Part shown: one piece after another, positions 31,237 to 41,578 of the stretch
Position numbering within the stretch: the first letter of the stretch is position 1
Layout of the letters: each line of letters begins with the position of its first letter
Source of the DNA: Metamycoplasma alkalescens
GTDB taxonomy: Bacteria > Bacillota_I > Bacilli_A > Mycoplasmatales > Metamycoplasmataceae
DNA length: 64,000 nt
NCBI RefSeq assembly: GCF_900476125.1
Contig: NZ_LS991949.1
Coordinates: 558,001 to 622,000 of the forward strand
Direction: 5' to 3'
The notes under the pieces: model-generated
The model's database searches: none
The model's input: only the letters and a program-made list of their open reading frames with translations
What the model was told of the DNA's origin: nothing
Program-made: the position numbers and the translations under genes

Positions 31237-32613
31237 ATGGAATTAATTAAAACACTAGAAACAAAACAAAATGACTTTTTATTATTAAAAGCTGTTTATG
31301 AAGATGATGAAATGTTAGCGAATGTTGTTAAAAATGAATTTGCTATCACTGAATTTCCTGACCAAAAAATTGCTTATGTTTACATGGGCGAAAGAGATAA
31401 AGTTAATTTTGATAAAGTTTATGAATTTGCAACATCACTAGCACAAAATGCTGCAAGAAATTATCAAATTGATTTAAAAACATTCCCAGTTGACAAAAGA
31501 ATTTGTATTTTTGATACAACTGATGCATTTGTTAAAGGAATTAATTTTTCAGCGGCACAACTTTATAATAAAAAAACTGTTTACAAAAAAGAAAATAAAA
31601 ATTCACTTTCATTATTCTTTGAAAATCCTTCAGAAAAATTATTAGAAGTTTTCAACAAAGCAATCATTTTATCAAAAGCACAAAATTGAGCAAGAAATTT
31701 AGGACTTACTGCTCCAAATGAACTTAATTCAGAACAACTAGCTGAAGCAACCAAAGAGGAATTAGCGCAATATCGAAATTTATACACCACAATTCTTAAT
31801 AAAAAAGAAATTGAAAAATTAGGAATGGGGTTGTTGCTATCAGTTAACCGTGGCTCTGTTTATGAACCAAGAGTTGTTGTTATTGAATACAATGGAGATA
31901 AATCTTCAAATGAAAAAACTGTTTTAGTTGGAAAAGGTATCACTTTTGATTCAGGAGGATACAACATTAAAACTGGTCGTCATATGAATGGAATGAAATA
32001 TGACATGAGTGGAGCAGCAATTGTTGCTGCAATTATGAAATGTGTTGCAGAATTCAAACCTAAAAAAAATATTGCTGCAATTATGTGTATCACAGATAAC
32101 AGAGTTAATGGTGATGCTTCAATTCCTGACTCAGTTTGAACATCAATGAGCGGAAAAACTGTTGAAGTTAATAACACTGATGCCGAAGGGCGTTTAGTAA
32201 TGGCTGATGGTTTATGATACGCGGTATCAAAACTAAAAGCAACAAGATTAATTGATGTTGCAACCTTAACTGGAGCAATGATCATGGCCTTAGGTGAAAC
32301 TTATACTGGTGTTTGATCGACAACTGATAAAGGTTGAGAAGATGTTAAAAATGCAGCTGAAATTCAACATGAATTAGTGTGAAGAATGCCACTTGATGAA
32401 GATTATGCTGAATATATTAAAGGTTCAATTGTTGCTGATTTAAAAAATACTGATTTTACTGGCAATGCTGGTTCATCATCAGCAGCAATGTTCTTAAAAG
32501 AATTTACAAATGACATTGAATATATTCATTTTGATATTGCTGGAACTTGTGATATCAATGAAAAACCAATGTTTCCAATGGTAAAAACGATTACAGAATT
32601 ACTTTTAAAATAA
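31237..32613 (+). CDS. Leucyl aminopeptidase, M17 family (second copy)
   Basis: 458 residues, the same domain order as the copy just upstream: VGKGITFDSGGYN, MKYDMSGAA and NNTDAEGRL. The catalytic halves are similar but clearly diverged, the N-terminal halves more so, which points to an old duplication with possible changes in specificity or in hexamer assembly. Ribosome site AAAGGGG before ATG. Seven UGA-Trp codons. Likely one transcript with the first copy and the transporter component downstream. Confidence 0.92.
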
Positions 32614-32645
32614 GATTTATTTGTTGTTAATAAGAGGTTTACGAT

Positions 32646-33512
32646 ATGTTTGTACAATTATTTCAAAATATTAAAAGAAGCATTAAAACAAAAACATATC
32701 GATTAACTATTTTTGAAATTGCACTATTTGGACTTTTACTTGCAATATACATCATTAGTGCTTTAATTCAAAAATATGCATTTCGAGGAATTTTTAGAAT
32801 TAGTTTAACATATGCTGTAGTGATTATTTTTGGTTTAGCACTTGGTCCATGAAAAGGTGCAATTATGGGGTTACTAGGCAATACGATTGAATCAATCATC
32901 AATGGTATTGGTGAGTGAATGCTTGAATATGCAATGATCCCTGTGATTATTGCTTTATTAACAGGATTCTTAATGAATCTTATGAACAAAAATCAAAAGC
33001 AAACTTGAATAATTGGGTTTATTTTCTTGTTCTTAATTACGACAGTATTTATTGTTGTCCTAATTACACATTATAATAATTTGCCAATTAGTGAAGGGGC
33101 ACTAAAAAGAACAAAAACAATTCCGCTGCAAACTGTTATTGGCATTTCTGCATTTGGAATTTTCTTCATTTGAGCAATTGCTTTAACACTGATGGTGATT
33201 TATTTCCAAACAAGAAACATTAAAAGAAAATATTCAGTATTTTTATTCTTTAACATTCTGATTGTTGTTTTCTTTATTTTGGTTTTAGTAAGATGATTAT
33301 GAGGTCCGTTTGCATATATTACTTATCGTAATCGCTTTAGAGGTGGAAACTTTGCTTACAATGAATGGTATTCATTCTTTATGATCCCAATTGTCTTTAA
33401 GGGTCTAATTGAAATCCCTTTTTATACATTAGTAATTTTCCATATTTATCCAGTTCTAAGATTAATTCGGGAAAAAATCATTTACTCAACCAAAAAAATT
33501 AGTACTTACTAA
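32646..33512 (+). CDS. ECF transporter S component (membrane protein)
   Basis: 288 residues with about six hydrophobic segments. The N-terminal region (FEIALFGLLLAIYIISALI, then RISLTYAVVIIFGLALGPWKGAIMG) has the layout of ECF-type substrate-binding S components, including the aromatic/Gly-Pro turn before the second helix. Such proteins bind a vitamin or similar small molecule and share the EcfA/EcfA'/EcfT energising module encoded elsewhere. The ligand cannot be told from the sequence; a folate- or cobalamin-like vitamin is one possibility. The basic N-terminus (NIKRSIKTKTYR) faces the cytosol. Follows the aminopeptidases by 32 bp. Confidence 0.75.
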
Positions 33513-33526
33513 AAATTAAAAAAAAT

Positions 33527-33560
33527 ATAAAACACTGAATGCCAGTGTTTTATTTTATTT
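33527..33560. terminator. Bidirectional terminator
   Basis: Stem aaaacactg / cagtgtttt with a 5-nt loop and T/A-runs on both sides, placed between the convergent ECF gene and gyrA. Confidence 0.8.
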
Positions 33561-33577
33561 TTTATTTTAAAAATCAA

Positions 33578-36289
33578 TTATTGCGCTGCTTCTTGTGTTT
33601 GCTGATCAAAAGTCATTTCTTTTAGTTCATCTTGTGTCAATTCACGTGCAAGATTGTCTTCTTTTGTTTGATTTGGAATTTTTGCAACACCGACAATTGA
33701 TGCATTTCTTTTTTTAAGATTTACTAGTTTAACACCTTTAGCATTTCTTCCCGTTACACTTACTTCTTTTAATGAGAATCTAATACTAATTCCATCATCA
33801 GTAATAACAATAATGTCTTCATTGCCTTCAACAGTTGCAGCATAAGCCATTGCACCAGCTTTATCTTCATTTAAAGCAATCACACCACGTGAATTTCTTT
33901 TTGTTTTTCGAAAACTATTTGCAAGTGTTAATTTTCCAAACCCTGAAGCTCCTAAACTAAGAATATATTTACCTTGTGATGATGTCGACATTGAAACAAC
34001 ATTTTCATTATCTGATAACTTAATTCCAATTACACCAGCGGCTGTTCTTCCCATTGCATTAATATCTTTAACATCAAAACGACATAATTTTGCATTATTT
34101 GCAGCAATATATAACTCTTCATCATTTGTTGCTACCAATGCATCCACTAAAGCATCATTTTCTTTTAACCCAAAAGCATATTTACCATTTTTATTAATCA
34201 AACGATAATTTGATAAATGCGTTTTTTTAACAATTCCATTTTTTGTAATTGTAATTAAGAATTTTTCTTTTTCATAGTCTTGATCATCAATACTTAAAAT
34301 CTTAATAATTTTTTCATTTTTTTCAAGACTGCCAATAATATTAATTGCTGGAATTCCTTTTGATTGTTTTGTCCCAATTGGAATCTCATAACCTCTCAAA
34401 CGATAAACTCTCGCTGCTGAACTGAAAATTAATAAATCAGTATGCGTGTTTGCGACTAAGATATCTTGAATATCATCATCTTGATAGGTTTTTGTTGTTG
34501 AAACACCAATTCCTCCACGACCTTGTTCTTTATATTCTTCTAAATCAAGTCTTTTTAAATAGCCATTTCTTGTAATTGTAATCACAACATCTTTTTTAGG
34601 AATTAAATCTTCATTGTTAATATCAGACATTTCTTCCCAATTAATTTCCGATTTACGTTTATCACCATAAATATTTTTTATTTCTTGCAATTCTTTAATA
34701 ATCAAATCAATCAAAGCATCTTTATCAGCTAATATTCTTTGATATTCAGCAATTCTTTGGTGTACTAAATCAAGTTCCTCATTCATTTTTTCAATTGCTA
34801 ATCCAGTTAATCTTCCAAGACGCATATCAACAATTGCTTTGGTTTGAATTTCAGATAAATTAAATCTTTTACCTAAAGTCTCTTGTGCCTCAGCATCATT
34901 TTTGGATTTCTTAATAATTGCAATAACTTCATCAATATTTTCAACACAAATTTTTAAGCCTTCTAAAATATGTGCTCTTGCAATATCTTTTTCTAAATCA
35001 AATTGTAATCTTCTTGTAACAACATCAACTTGATGTTTTAAATATACTTCTAAAGCAGTTTTTAAATTTAGTTTTTTTGGTTCATTATTTACAAGAGCAA
35101 CCATGTTGAATGAAAATCTTGTTTGGAATTCGGTTAATTTAAATATTTTGTTCAAAATAACTTCAGGAACAAAACTTTTTTTAACATCAATAACAATCCG
35201 AATTCCATCCCGGTTTGACTCATCTCTAAAGTCAGCAATTCCTTCAATTTTTTTATCCTTAATTAAATGTCCAATACTTTCAATTAAGACTGACTTATTT
35301 TTTCCATAAGGAATTTCTGTGATAATGATTTTAGATTTCCCATTTTTTAACTCTTGAATTTCAGATTTTGAACGAATAATTACTTTCCCAACACCAGTTT
35401 CATAAGCTTTGATTAAACCTTCTTTATCAAAAATAATTCCACCAGTTGGAAAATCCGGTGCTTGAACATATTCCATTAACTCCGCAACACTAATATCTGG
35501 ATTTTTTGCCAAAGCACAAACCCCATCAATTACTTCACCTAGATTATGTGGCGGAATACTTGTTGCCATTCCAACCGCAATTCCATAAGATCCTGAAACT
35601 AATAAATTAGGAAATCTTGCAGGTAAAACAGTTGGTTCTTTCTCAGTTCCATCATAATTATCAATAAAGTCAACAGTATTTTTTTTAAGGCCATCAACCA
35701 TTGCTCCTGCAATTTTTGACATTCTTGCCTCAGTATAACGCATTGCGGCCGCTGAATCACCATCAATTGATCCAAAGTTCCCATGGCCATCAATTAAAGG
35801 ATAACGAAGTGAAAAATCTTGTGCCATTCTCACCATTGCTTCATAAACAGAGCTATCACCATGTGGGTGGTACTTACCTAAAACATCCCCAACAATACGT
35901 GCTGATTTTTTATGTTGGACATTATGAAACATTCCAAGTTCATTCATCCCATAAAGAATTCTTCGATGCACAGGTTTTAATCCGTCCCTTGCATCAGGTA
36001 ATGCTCTAGCAACAATAACACTCATTGCATATTCTAAGAATGAGCTTTTCATTACTGTAGCTAAATCCGCTGGTTTTAATCCGTCTTTTTCACCCTCAAG
36101 AATTTGACTCTGAACAACATAGTCATCTTTATTTTGTGGAATATATTCTTCCTCGTCAGTGTCATTTTCTTCTTCAATTTCATCCGAAAACACACGTTTA
36201 ATTTCATCATCCACAAAATAATATTCATCCGATTTACTTTGTTCGTCTTTAGAATCTAATTCTAAATCTTTTTCATCCTCTAAAACCAT
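33578..36289 (-). CDS. gyrA: DNA gyrase subunit A
   Basis: 903 residues. Catalytic Tyr region [11 protein letters not shown], quinolone-pocket sequence [13 protein letters not shown] with Ser at the position equal to E. coli 83 and Glu at 87, as is normal in Gram-positive-type GyrA; no obvious resistance change. The C-terminal beta-pinwheel carries a GyrA box in the form EQGRGGIGV, which separates it from ParC. There is an unusual ~65-residue acidic N-terminal extension ([14 protein letters not shown]) ahead of the conserved core. With GyrB it introduces negative supercoils using ATP. AAGGAG lies before ATG 36289. Confidence 0.96.
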   Translation of the reverse strand: MVLEDEKDLELDSKDEQSKSDEYYFVDDEIKRVFSDEIEEENDTDEEEYIPQNKDDYVVQSQILEGEKDGLKPADLATVMKSSFLEYAMSVIVARALPDARDGLKPVHRRILYGMNELGMFHNVQHKKSARIVGDVLGKYHPHGDSSVYEAMVRMAQDFSLRYPLIDGHGNFGSIDGDSAAAMRYTEARMSKIAGAMVDGLKKNTVDFIDNYDGTEKEPTVLPARFPNLLVSGSYGIAVGMATSIPPHNLGEVIDGVCALAKNPDISVAELMEYVQAPDFPTGGIIFDKEGLIKAYETGVGKVIIRSKSEIQELKNGKSKIIITEIPYGKNKSVLIESIGHLIKDKKIEGIADFRDESNRDGIRIVIDVKKSFVPEVILNKIFKLTEFQTRFSFNMVALVNNEPKKLNLKTALEVYLKHQVDVVTRRLQFDLEKDIARAHILEGLKICVENIDEVIAIIKKSKNDAEAQETLGKRFNLSEIQTKAIVDMRLGRLTGLAIEKMNEELDLVHQRIAEYQRILADKDALIDLIIKELQEIKNIYGDKRKSEINWEEMSDINNEDLIPKKDVVITITRNGYLKRLDLEEYKEQGRGGIGVSTTKTYQDDDIQDILVANTHTDLLIFSSAARVYRLRGYEIPIGTKQSKGIPAINIIGSLEKNEKIIKILSIDDQDYEKEKFLITITKNGIVKKTHLSNYRLINKNGKYAFGLKENDALVDALVATNDEELYIAANNAKLCRFDVKDINAMGRTAAGVIGIKLSDNENVVSMSTSSQGKYILSLGASGFGKLTLANSFRKTKRNSRGVIALNEDKAGAMAYAATVEGNEDIIVITDDGISIRFSLKEVSVTGRNAKGVKLVNLKKRNASIVGVAKIPNQTKEDNLARELTQDELKEMTFDQQTQEAAQ

Positions 36290-36447
36290 AAAATCTCCTT
36301 AGATAATATATTACTAGTAATATATTATACCAAAATCTAATAACAAATCATTTATTGCTTTATATTGAAAATTTAAAAAAATCTTCAATAAATTAAAAAA
36401 TGTGTAAGGTCAATTACACAAAATGCAATTTTGTTTATTTGAATTAA

Positions 36448-37053
36448 TTAAAAATTAAAAGCAATGAAATAAATATTTTTTCCTTCATTTTTAAATTTTT
36501 CTTCATAATCTGTTAATTGATTATCAATCTCATAATCACAATGGTGCAGGTCATTTGTGTTATAAAGCACATTGGCATTAAATTCATTTAATTGTTCAAG
36601 TGCAAATTCATATAATAATTGATTATCAGTTTTAAAATAAACAACTCCATCTTTAGCCAAAATTTTCTTATATTGTTCCAAAAATGTTTTATAAACAAGT
36701 CTTCTTTTAAAATGACGTTTCTTTGGTCATGGATCAGAAAAAGTCAATCAAATTGTTTTGATTTTTCCATCAAAATATGAATCCAATTGAATTGCATCAT
36801 TAACAATAATTTTCATATTTTTTAATTTTTTTGATTCAATCTTTTTTAGTGCTGATAAAGCAGGAGTTGAATATTTTTCTAGTCCAATATATTGAATGTT
36901 TGGATTTTTTTCAGCTAAATTTGCTAACATTCTTCCTTTCCCCATCCCTATTTCTAAGACAGTATTATTCGAAATTTTATAAGGGAATTCTTTAATACAA
37001 AATTCACTATTCTCAAGTAAATTTATTGCATTTTTATTGTATCTAAGTCTCAT
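36448..37053 (-). CDS. trmB: tRNA (guanine-46-N7)-methyltransferase
   Basis: 201 residues. SAM-binding LEIGMGKGRML at residues ~33-43, IGLEKY and the catalytic FSDPWPKKRHFKRRL are diagnostic for TrmB. Methylates G46 in the variable loop of many tRNAs. One UGA-Trp codon (KTIWLTFSD) divides the ORF in a standard-code scan. The gene has no clear ribosome site and lies head-to-head with a lipoprotein gene. Confidence 0.95.
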
Positions 37054-37087
37054 AAGTAATAATTTTATCTTAATTTTAATTTAAAAA

Positions 37088-37636
37088 ATGATAGAATTTC
37101 TTATTAAGATGTTAAAAAATAAATACAAACTACTTTTATCATTTGTGTTTATTCCGATGTTAACAATTCCAATAATTTCAGCTTCATGTAAAGATAAAAA
37201 AGATAATTCTTCACAAAACACAAATGATAATTCAGAAAATCAAAATAACAATAATTCACAGCCAACACCCAATGTTCCAAATAATAAAGATGAAGAAAAA
37301 ACAAGATATTCAAATTGGGAAGAAATTTCAAAAAATCAAGAACTATGAGTTGATTTTTTTAAAATGTTAATTAGTGATCTTGAAAAAATCTTTAAGACTT
37401 TTTCTGATCCGAATAATAAAAATGACGAATTTAAGCAATATATACTTGAAATAATGCAAATGGGTGAAAAAAATGATTTTAATAAAATTGCTCAAGATAT
37501 TCTTCAAATCAAAGATAAATCACTAGAAGAAATTACTAGTAATGAGAAACTTCTTGCGATTGCAAAAGAAATTTTTATTAAATTCCCTAATTTCAAAGAA
37601 ATTATTGAAAAACTAGTTAAATTGGCTGAGATTTAA
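37088..37636 (+). CDS. Hypothetical lipoprotein
   Basis: Up to 182 residues. Signal peptide with lipobox PIISASC, an Asn/Ser/Gln-rich linker (residues ~38-70), then a mostly helical, charged C-terminal domain of ~110 residues with one UGA-Trp (ELWVDFF). No motif I recognise. An alternative start at ATG 37109 (MLKNKYK) gives a more typical 27-residue signal peptide; neither start has a good ribosome site. A terminator follows. Position next to the lipoprotein cluster suggests a related surface role. Confidence 0.7.
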
Positions 37637-37656
37637 AATTTTAGAAAGGAAACTAA

Positions 37657-37690
37657 AATCACAATAAGACTGTGATTTTTATTTTGTTTT
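37657..37690 (+). terminator. Terminator after the lipoprotein
   Basis: Stem aaaatcaca / tgtgattttt with a short loop, followed by T-rich sequence. Confidence 0.75.
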
Positions 37691-37765
37691 ATAAATTAAA
37701 AAAACCACCTTAATTATTATTTGATTAAGGTAGTTTGTTCATAATGCATTTATTATAAATGTGAA

Positions 37766-38599
37766 TTATTCAAATTTAAAACTAATAGCATTAGCTTTTG
37801 ATTTTGTTTCATCTTTAAAAAATGATTTTATTTTATTATATTCTACATTTAATCAATTTGCATAACCTGGAAATTTTTGAGTTGACCCTTTAAGTCAAAA
37901 TAATGCTTTTTTAAGTTCAAATTCTAATGCAGCACTTTTATTATTTTTTAATTTTTCTAAATTCTCAAGTTTATATTTAGCTCCTAAAATAAAACCTGGA
38001 ATTTTTTCATCAATAAATTTGTTAAATTCATTTTGAACATTTGAATTATTATTTTTAAAATTTTCTTTAAGATTTAATTTTTTAATTTGTTCAACATTTT
38101 TTTCTACTCTTGAAACATAATTTTTAAATTTTTCATAATCAGCTTCAATTTTTTCTTTGCTTTCTTCTTTTGGTTCTTCTTTTGGTTCTTCTTTTGGTTC
38201 TTCTTTTGGTTCTTCTTTTGGTTCTTCTTTTGGTTCTTCTTTTGGTTCTTCTTTTGGTTCTTCTTTTACATCTTTTTTAGTAGTAAATGTAACTTCTACT
38301 TCACCTTCATGCTTTTCTGAAGTAACTTTAGCATTTTTTTCTGTAATATCTTTTATAGACAAAGTTAAATCTTTAGTTTTTTCATTTTTAGCTTTTATAA
38401 CATCAATAATTTCTTTTTCTGAAGGTTTGTCTTCTTTAGTTTTTATTTCACCTAAACTAGTTTCTTTGACAAAATCACTTAATTTTGACTTAACTTCAGG
38501 TTTTTTAACTGGTTCACCACACTTTGCAGCAACCAAAGGTAAAGTTGATAATGATGCAACTGAACCTAATGCTAATAATATTTTATTTACTTTTTTCAT
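37766..38599 (-). CDS. Lipoprotein-17-type surface lipoprotein with KEEP repeats; A16 promoter
   Basis: 277 residues. Lipobox LVAAKC, then one copy of the cluster's repeat domain (LSDFVKETSLGEIKTKED ... ITEKNAKV ... HEGEVEVTF), then eight exact KEEP tetrapeptides (12-bp DNA repeats), then a helical C-terminal domain extended through two UGA-Trp codons to TAA 37766-37768. The domain resembles the lipoprotein-associated (lipoprotein 17) family of mycoplasma variable surface proteins. RBS TAGGAGA. The promoter about 100 bp upstream has a pure A16 spacer, a classic substrate for ON/OFF slippage. Likely a phase- and size-variable antigen. Confidence 0.8.
38172..38267 (-). repeat. Eight tandem 12-bp repeats (KEEP)
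   Basis: Plus-strand unit ggttcttctttt repeated eight times, coding Lys-Glu-Glu-Pro. A ninth unit differs by Pro to Ser. In-frame slippage would lengthen or shorten the protein in 4-residue steps. Confidence 0.92.
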
Positions 38600-38669
38600 T
38601 AATTATCTCCTAAACAAAATTTATGATTCAATACTTATTGTTATTAATTTATTACTTAAGTTCAAAATA

Positions 38670-38724
38670 TAACGTTTTCCAACGCTACGAAACCAATTAT
38701 AGTTTTTTTTTTTTTTTTGCACAA
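38670..38724 (-). promoter_or_regulatory. Phase-variable promoter: -35, A16 spacer, -10, stem-loop
   Basis: Read on the minus strand: TTGTGC (plus 38719-38724), sixteen A (38703-38718), one C, then TATAAT (38696-38701). The spacer is 17 nt, the optimal length. Nine bases past the -10 starts an inverted repeat TAGCGTT..AACGTTA (38670-38687), which would be the 5' end of the mRNA. The layout matches the poly(A)-spacer promoters that switch Vlp lipoproteins in M. hyorhinis. Confidence 0.8.
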
Positions 38725-39045
38725 AATAGTTAAAATTCGTTGATTTTATACTTAAAGCTAATTGAATTTTCAAACAAATTTATTGAAAATGGATTCATTT
38801 TTATATTGGTTAAGTTATTGAACACATTGAAACTTAATTCAATTAATTAGTAATATTTTTTTCAATAAAATTCAGTCTAAAAATAAAAAATATAAGCAAT
38901 AGTTCATTGATTTTTTTAATATATTATTTAATAAAATAAAAATTGCTTTTTTAAGCTTTTTTTATTTATAATTTAAATTAATAATCAATTAAATTTGAAA
39001 TTTAATTTTTTATAAAAATTAAAATCTAAAACTATATGGTGGAAC

Positions 39046-39660
39046 ATGAAATCTAGAAAAAAAAATAAAAGTTTTCATGCCCAATCACAACAAATAAAAA
39101 TAAAAAAAACTGAAATTAAAAATGATCAAAAAATTTATCAAATTGGCCAACTAACTTCAATTCAAGCTTTTAAATATGATGGAACTTTATATCGTCAATA
39201 TGAAGGTTGCAAAATTGTTGCTAATTTAGATGATTTTGTTGTTGTGTTATTAATGAAAACTAAAGTCCAAGAAGCAGATATTAATTGAGTTGTTTCAACG
39301 CCAATTTTATTTTTCTTTGCAAAAAAACATTTTTATAATGTACTAATTACATTAAATGAGAATGAAAAAAATAATATCTATATTAATTTAGCAAGTCCTT
39401 TTTTTATTGATAAGGAGGCAATTAAATATATTGATTTTGATCTTGATGTTAAATGCTATAATGAAAATGATTTCAACGTTATTGATTGACAAGACTTTAA
39501 AAAATCAATTACAACTCTAAATTATCCATTAAAGTTAATTTATAAGATATATAAAGAACTAGATTCCTTAGAAAATCAAAGAAAAATGAACAAGGGAATT
39601 TTTTCAAAAAAAATGATTAATGAAATTAAAAAAATGTTAATTAGTTCTGGAGACATTTAA
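39046..39660 (+). CDS. DUF402 family protein (Ntdp-like)
   Basis: 204 residues with two UGA-Trp codons. A basic N-terminus is followed by a small beta-barrel with IYINLASPFFIDKEAIKYIDFDLDVKCY and ENDFNVIDWQDF. The pattern N(I/L)xxP ... IxYIDxDLDV ... Asp-rich is that of DUF402, which includes nucleoside tri-/diphosphate phosphatases of Staphylococcus and Streptococcus and RNA-binding FAU-1 types. The acidic cluster is likely metal-binding. It is the only plus-strand, apparently cytosolic gene inside the lipoprotein cluster and has its own terminator. Function as a nucleotide phosphatase is by family analogy. Confidence 0.75.
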
Positions 39661-39700
39661 AAAACTACCCAATTAAGATTAAGGTAGTTTTTTTATTAAA
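39660..39700. terminator. Bidirectional terminator
   Basis: Stem aaaaactacc / ggtagttttt with T/A-runs on both sides, between the DUF402 gene and the convergent lipoprotein gene. Confidence 0.8.
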
Positions 39701-39715
39701 AAAATGTTAGTAGAA

Positions 39716-40516
39716 TTATTTTTTAAATGATAATTTCAATATTGATTGATTGCTTTCATTTGAAATTACATGTTTTCCTCTAGGAACAAAAGTAGCAACT
39801 TTGTATTTTACAATTATTTCAAATTCAACAGATTTATCGCTATTTTCCTTAACGTTTTTTATTTCATAATCTAACATACTTGAAAGATTCATTCTATTTT
39901 TATTTTTTTTGTCTTCTATAGTTGGTTTATTTGCATTTACAAGTTGTTGTTTATCACGTCCAAGTTTAGAAGCCACATTTGATTTAATTGAAAAAAATTC
40001 ATTATGGTTTTTCTTGGTAGAATCCTTTTCAGTCCAATTTGGTATTTGACCCTTTTTAACAAATACAATGCTATTTGATGAAAAACTATAATATAAATCT
40101 AATTTCTTTTGACTTAGATCTTGTGCTAAATTTAAATCTTCCAATTTAACTTTCTCTGATTCTTTTAATTCCAAGATATCACGAAGTTCTTTTGCTAATT
40201 TATCTTCTTTCGACTCATTAGATGTATTTTCACCATCTCTTTTGATTTTATCAACTTTGTCTTTAAATTCTCGTCTAGCTTTCTTAAACTCTTCGTCTGT
40301 TTTTAACTCTGAAATTTTCTTTTCAGCATTTCTTACTTCAAGTTGTAAAGCACTTTTTACTTTACCATCATTCATTTTTGCAATTTCTTCTTTAACTTTT
40401 TTAATTTCTTTTTCAAATAATTGTTTTTCTGTTTCAGTACATGAGATTGCTAATAAAGGTAATGAAACAACTGAGATGCTAGATAATGATAATAATAATT
40501 TTGAACTTTTTTTCAT
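39716..40516 (-). CDS. Lipoprotein with helical N-terminal region
   Basis: 266 residues. Signal peptide and lipobox PLLAISC, then ~75 residues of strongly charged coiled coil (KEIKKVKEEIAKMNDGKV ...), a short linker and a beta-rich C-terminal domain ending SNQSILKLSFKK. The first ~38 codons and the region around the start are identical to the next gene upstream (40939-41229), so the two share a duplicated expression/secretion cassette with different bodies. No enzymatic motif. Probable surface antigen of the same variable cluster. Confidence 0.8.
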   Translation of the reverse strand: MKKSSKLLLSLSSISVVSLPLLAISCTETEKQLFEKEIKKVKEEIAKMNDGKVKSALQLEVRNAEKKISELKTDEEFKKARREFKDKVDKIKRDGENTSNESKEDKLAKELRDILELKESEKVKLEDLNLAQDLSQKKLDLYYSFSSNSIVFVKKGQIPNWTEKDSTKKNHNEFFSIKSNVASKLGRDKQQLVNANKPTIEDKKNKNRMNLSSMLDYEIKNVKENSDKSVEFEIIVKYKVATFVPRGKHVISNESNQSILKLSFKK

Positions 40517-40938
40517 ATTATTTTTTCAATTTCCTTTCCTATTTTAATGTTATTGATTTAAATTTAAATTTTGATTTTATTATTCTAATTAATTACTTTT
40601 TTTATTTTCCTTATATAAATAATTTTACTATTAATTAAGACTAAAAGGAAGAAGTTAATCAAGTTTAATCAAATAAATTTAGGTGTATTTATAAACAAAA
40701 ATACTATATTTAAGTCTTTATTAAAATTAAAATAAATTTAAGTTTTTATAGTCATTTGATTAAAAAATAAACCCACAATTATAATCGTAAGTTTATTCTC
40801 TTTTTTAATAAAAAATGTGTAAATAGTCAAATAAATTATTTAATAATGTTATTAAGTTGCTATTCTTTTTTTAATTTTTTTGAAATAGCAGAATTAAGAA
40901 TTTGCTAATTGAATCTTTTTAAATTATTTAAATTTATT

Positions 40939-41229
40939 TTATCCTTTTTTGATTTCTTCAACTTCTTTTTTAAATGCTTCTCTAGCTTTTTTTATTTCTT
41001 CATCTTTTTCTAGTTTATTTAGTTGCTCTTTTGCCTCAGTTACTTTTTTATTTAATTTATCTTTGATTTCTTCTTTTAAATCTTTTGTGTTCTTAATGTA
41101 ATCTTCAACACTTTTAATTTCTTTTTCAAATAATTGTTTTTCTGTTTCAGTACATGAGATTGCTAATAAAGGTAATGAAACAACTGAGATGCTAGATAAT
41201 GATAATAATAATTTTGAACTTTTTTTCAT
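40939..41229 (-). CDS. Short lipoprotein sharing its 5' end with the neighbour
   Basis: 96 residues: the same signal peptide and Cys-x-ETEKQLFEKEIK start as the gene at 39716-40516, followed by a short coiled coil that ends EEIKKG. It lacks the C-terminal domain of the longer paralogue. Nothing in the ~400 bp downstream looks like a lost C-terminus, so it may be a naturally short form or the leftover of a recombination event. AAGAAATAA-type weak ribosome site. Confidence 0.75.
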   Translation of the reverse strand: MKKSSKLLLSLSSISVVSLPLLAISCTETEKQLFEKEIKSVEDYIKNTKDLKEEIKDKLNKKVTEAKEQLNKLEKDEEIKKAREAFKKEVEEIKKG

Positions 41230-41238
41230 ATTATTTTT
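41112..41238 (-). repeat. 127-bp exact repeat (second copy at 40399-40525)
   Basis: The plus-strand sequence from ttttaatttctttttcaaat to catattattttt is identical in both places. It covers the start codons, signal peptides and about 12 residues after the lipid-attached Cys of two neighbouring lipoprotein genes. Perfect DNA identity points to recent duplication or gene conversion. Confidence 0.9.
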
Positions 41239-41493
41239 CTTATTTCCTTTCTTTAATTTTAATTTTGGATTTTTAATTTATTAATTAGTTTTTAAAATTT
41301 AAGATTATTATTCTTATTTACACTATTTTTTTATTTTTTTTAAATATCAATATCAAATTATTAATATAGAAATGTAAGTCAATTAGCAAATAAAAATAAA
41401 TTCAAGAAAAATTGTATATCAAAATCTTTTTTTGAAGTAAAATTTATGCGTTTTAATTCAAACTTAATCATAATTTTTAGGTTTAAATTAAAA

Positions 41494-41527
41494 CAAACCC
41501 ACAACATTTGCCCTGTTGTGAGTTTTT
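41494..41527 (-). terminator. Terminator of the 249-bp-repeat lipoprotein
   Basis: Stem cccacaaca / tgttgtgag; on the minus strand it is followed by a TTTGTTTT run. Similar hairpins with the same aaacccacaac core occur at about 43590-43625 and 40770-40800 behind other lipoprotein genes of the cluster. Confidence 0.75.
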
Positions 41528-41578
41528 ATAGGTTGTTAATAGATTAACTAGATAATTCAATAGTTATATTAATAATTA

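Noticed and set aside
38157-38672. 171-codon plus-strand ORF with SSFG repeats
   Set aside because: Antisense shadow of the KEEP repeats in the real minus-strand lipoprotein.
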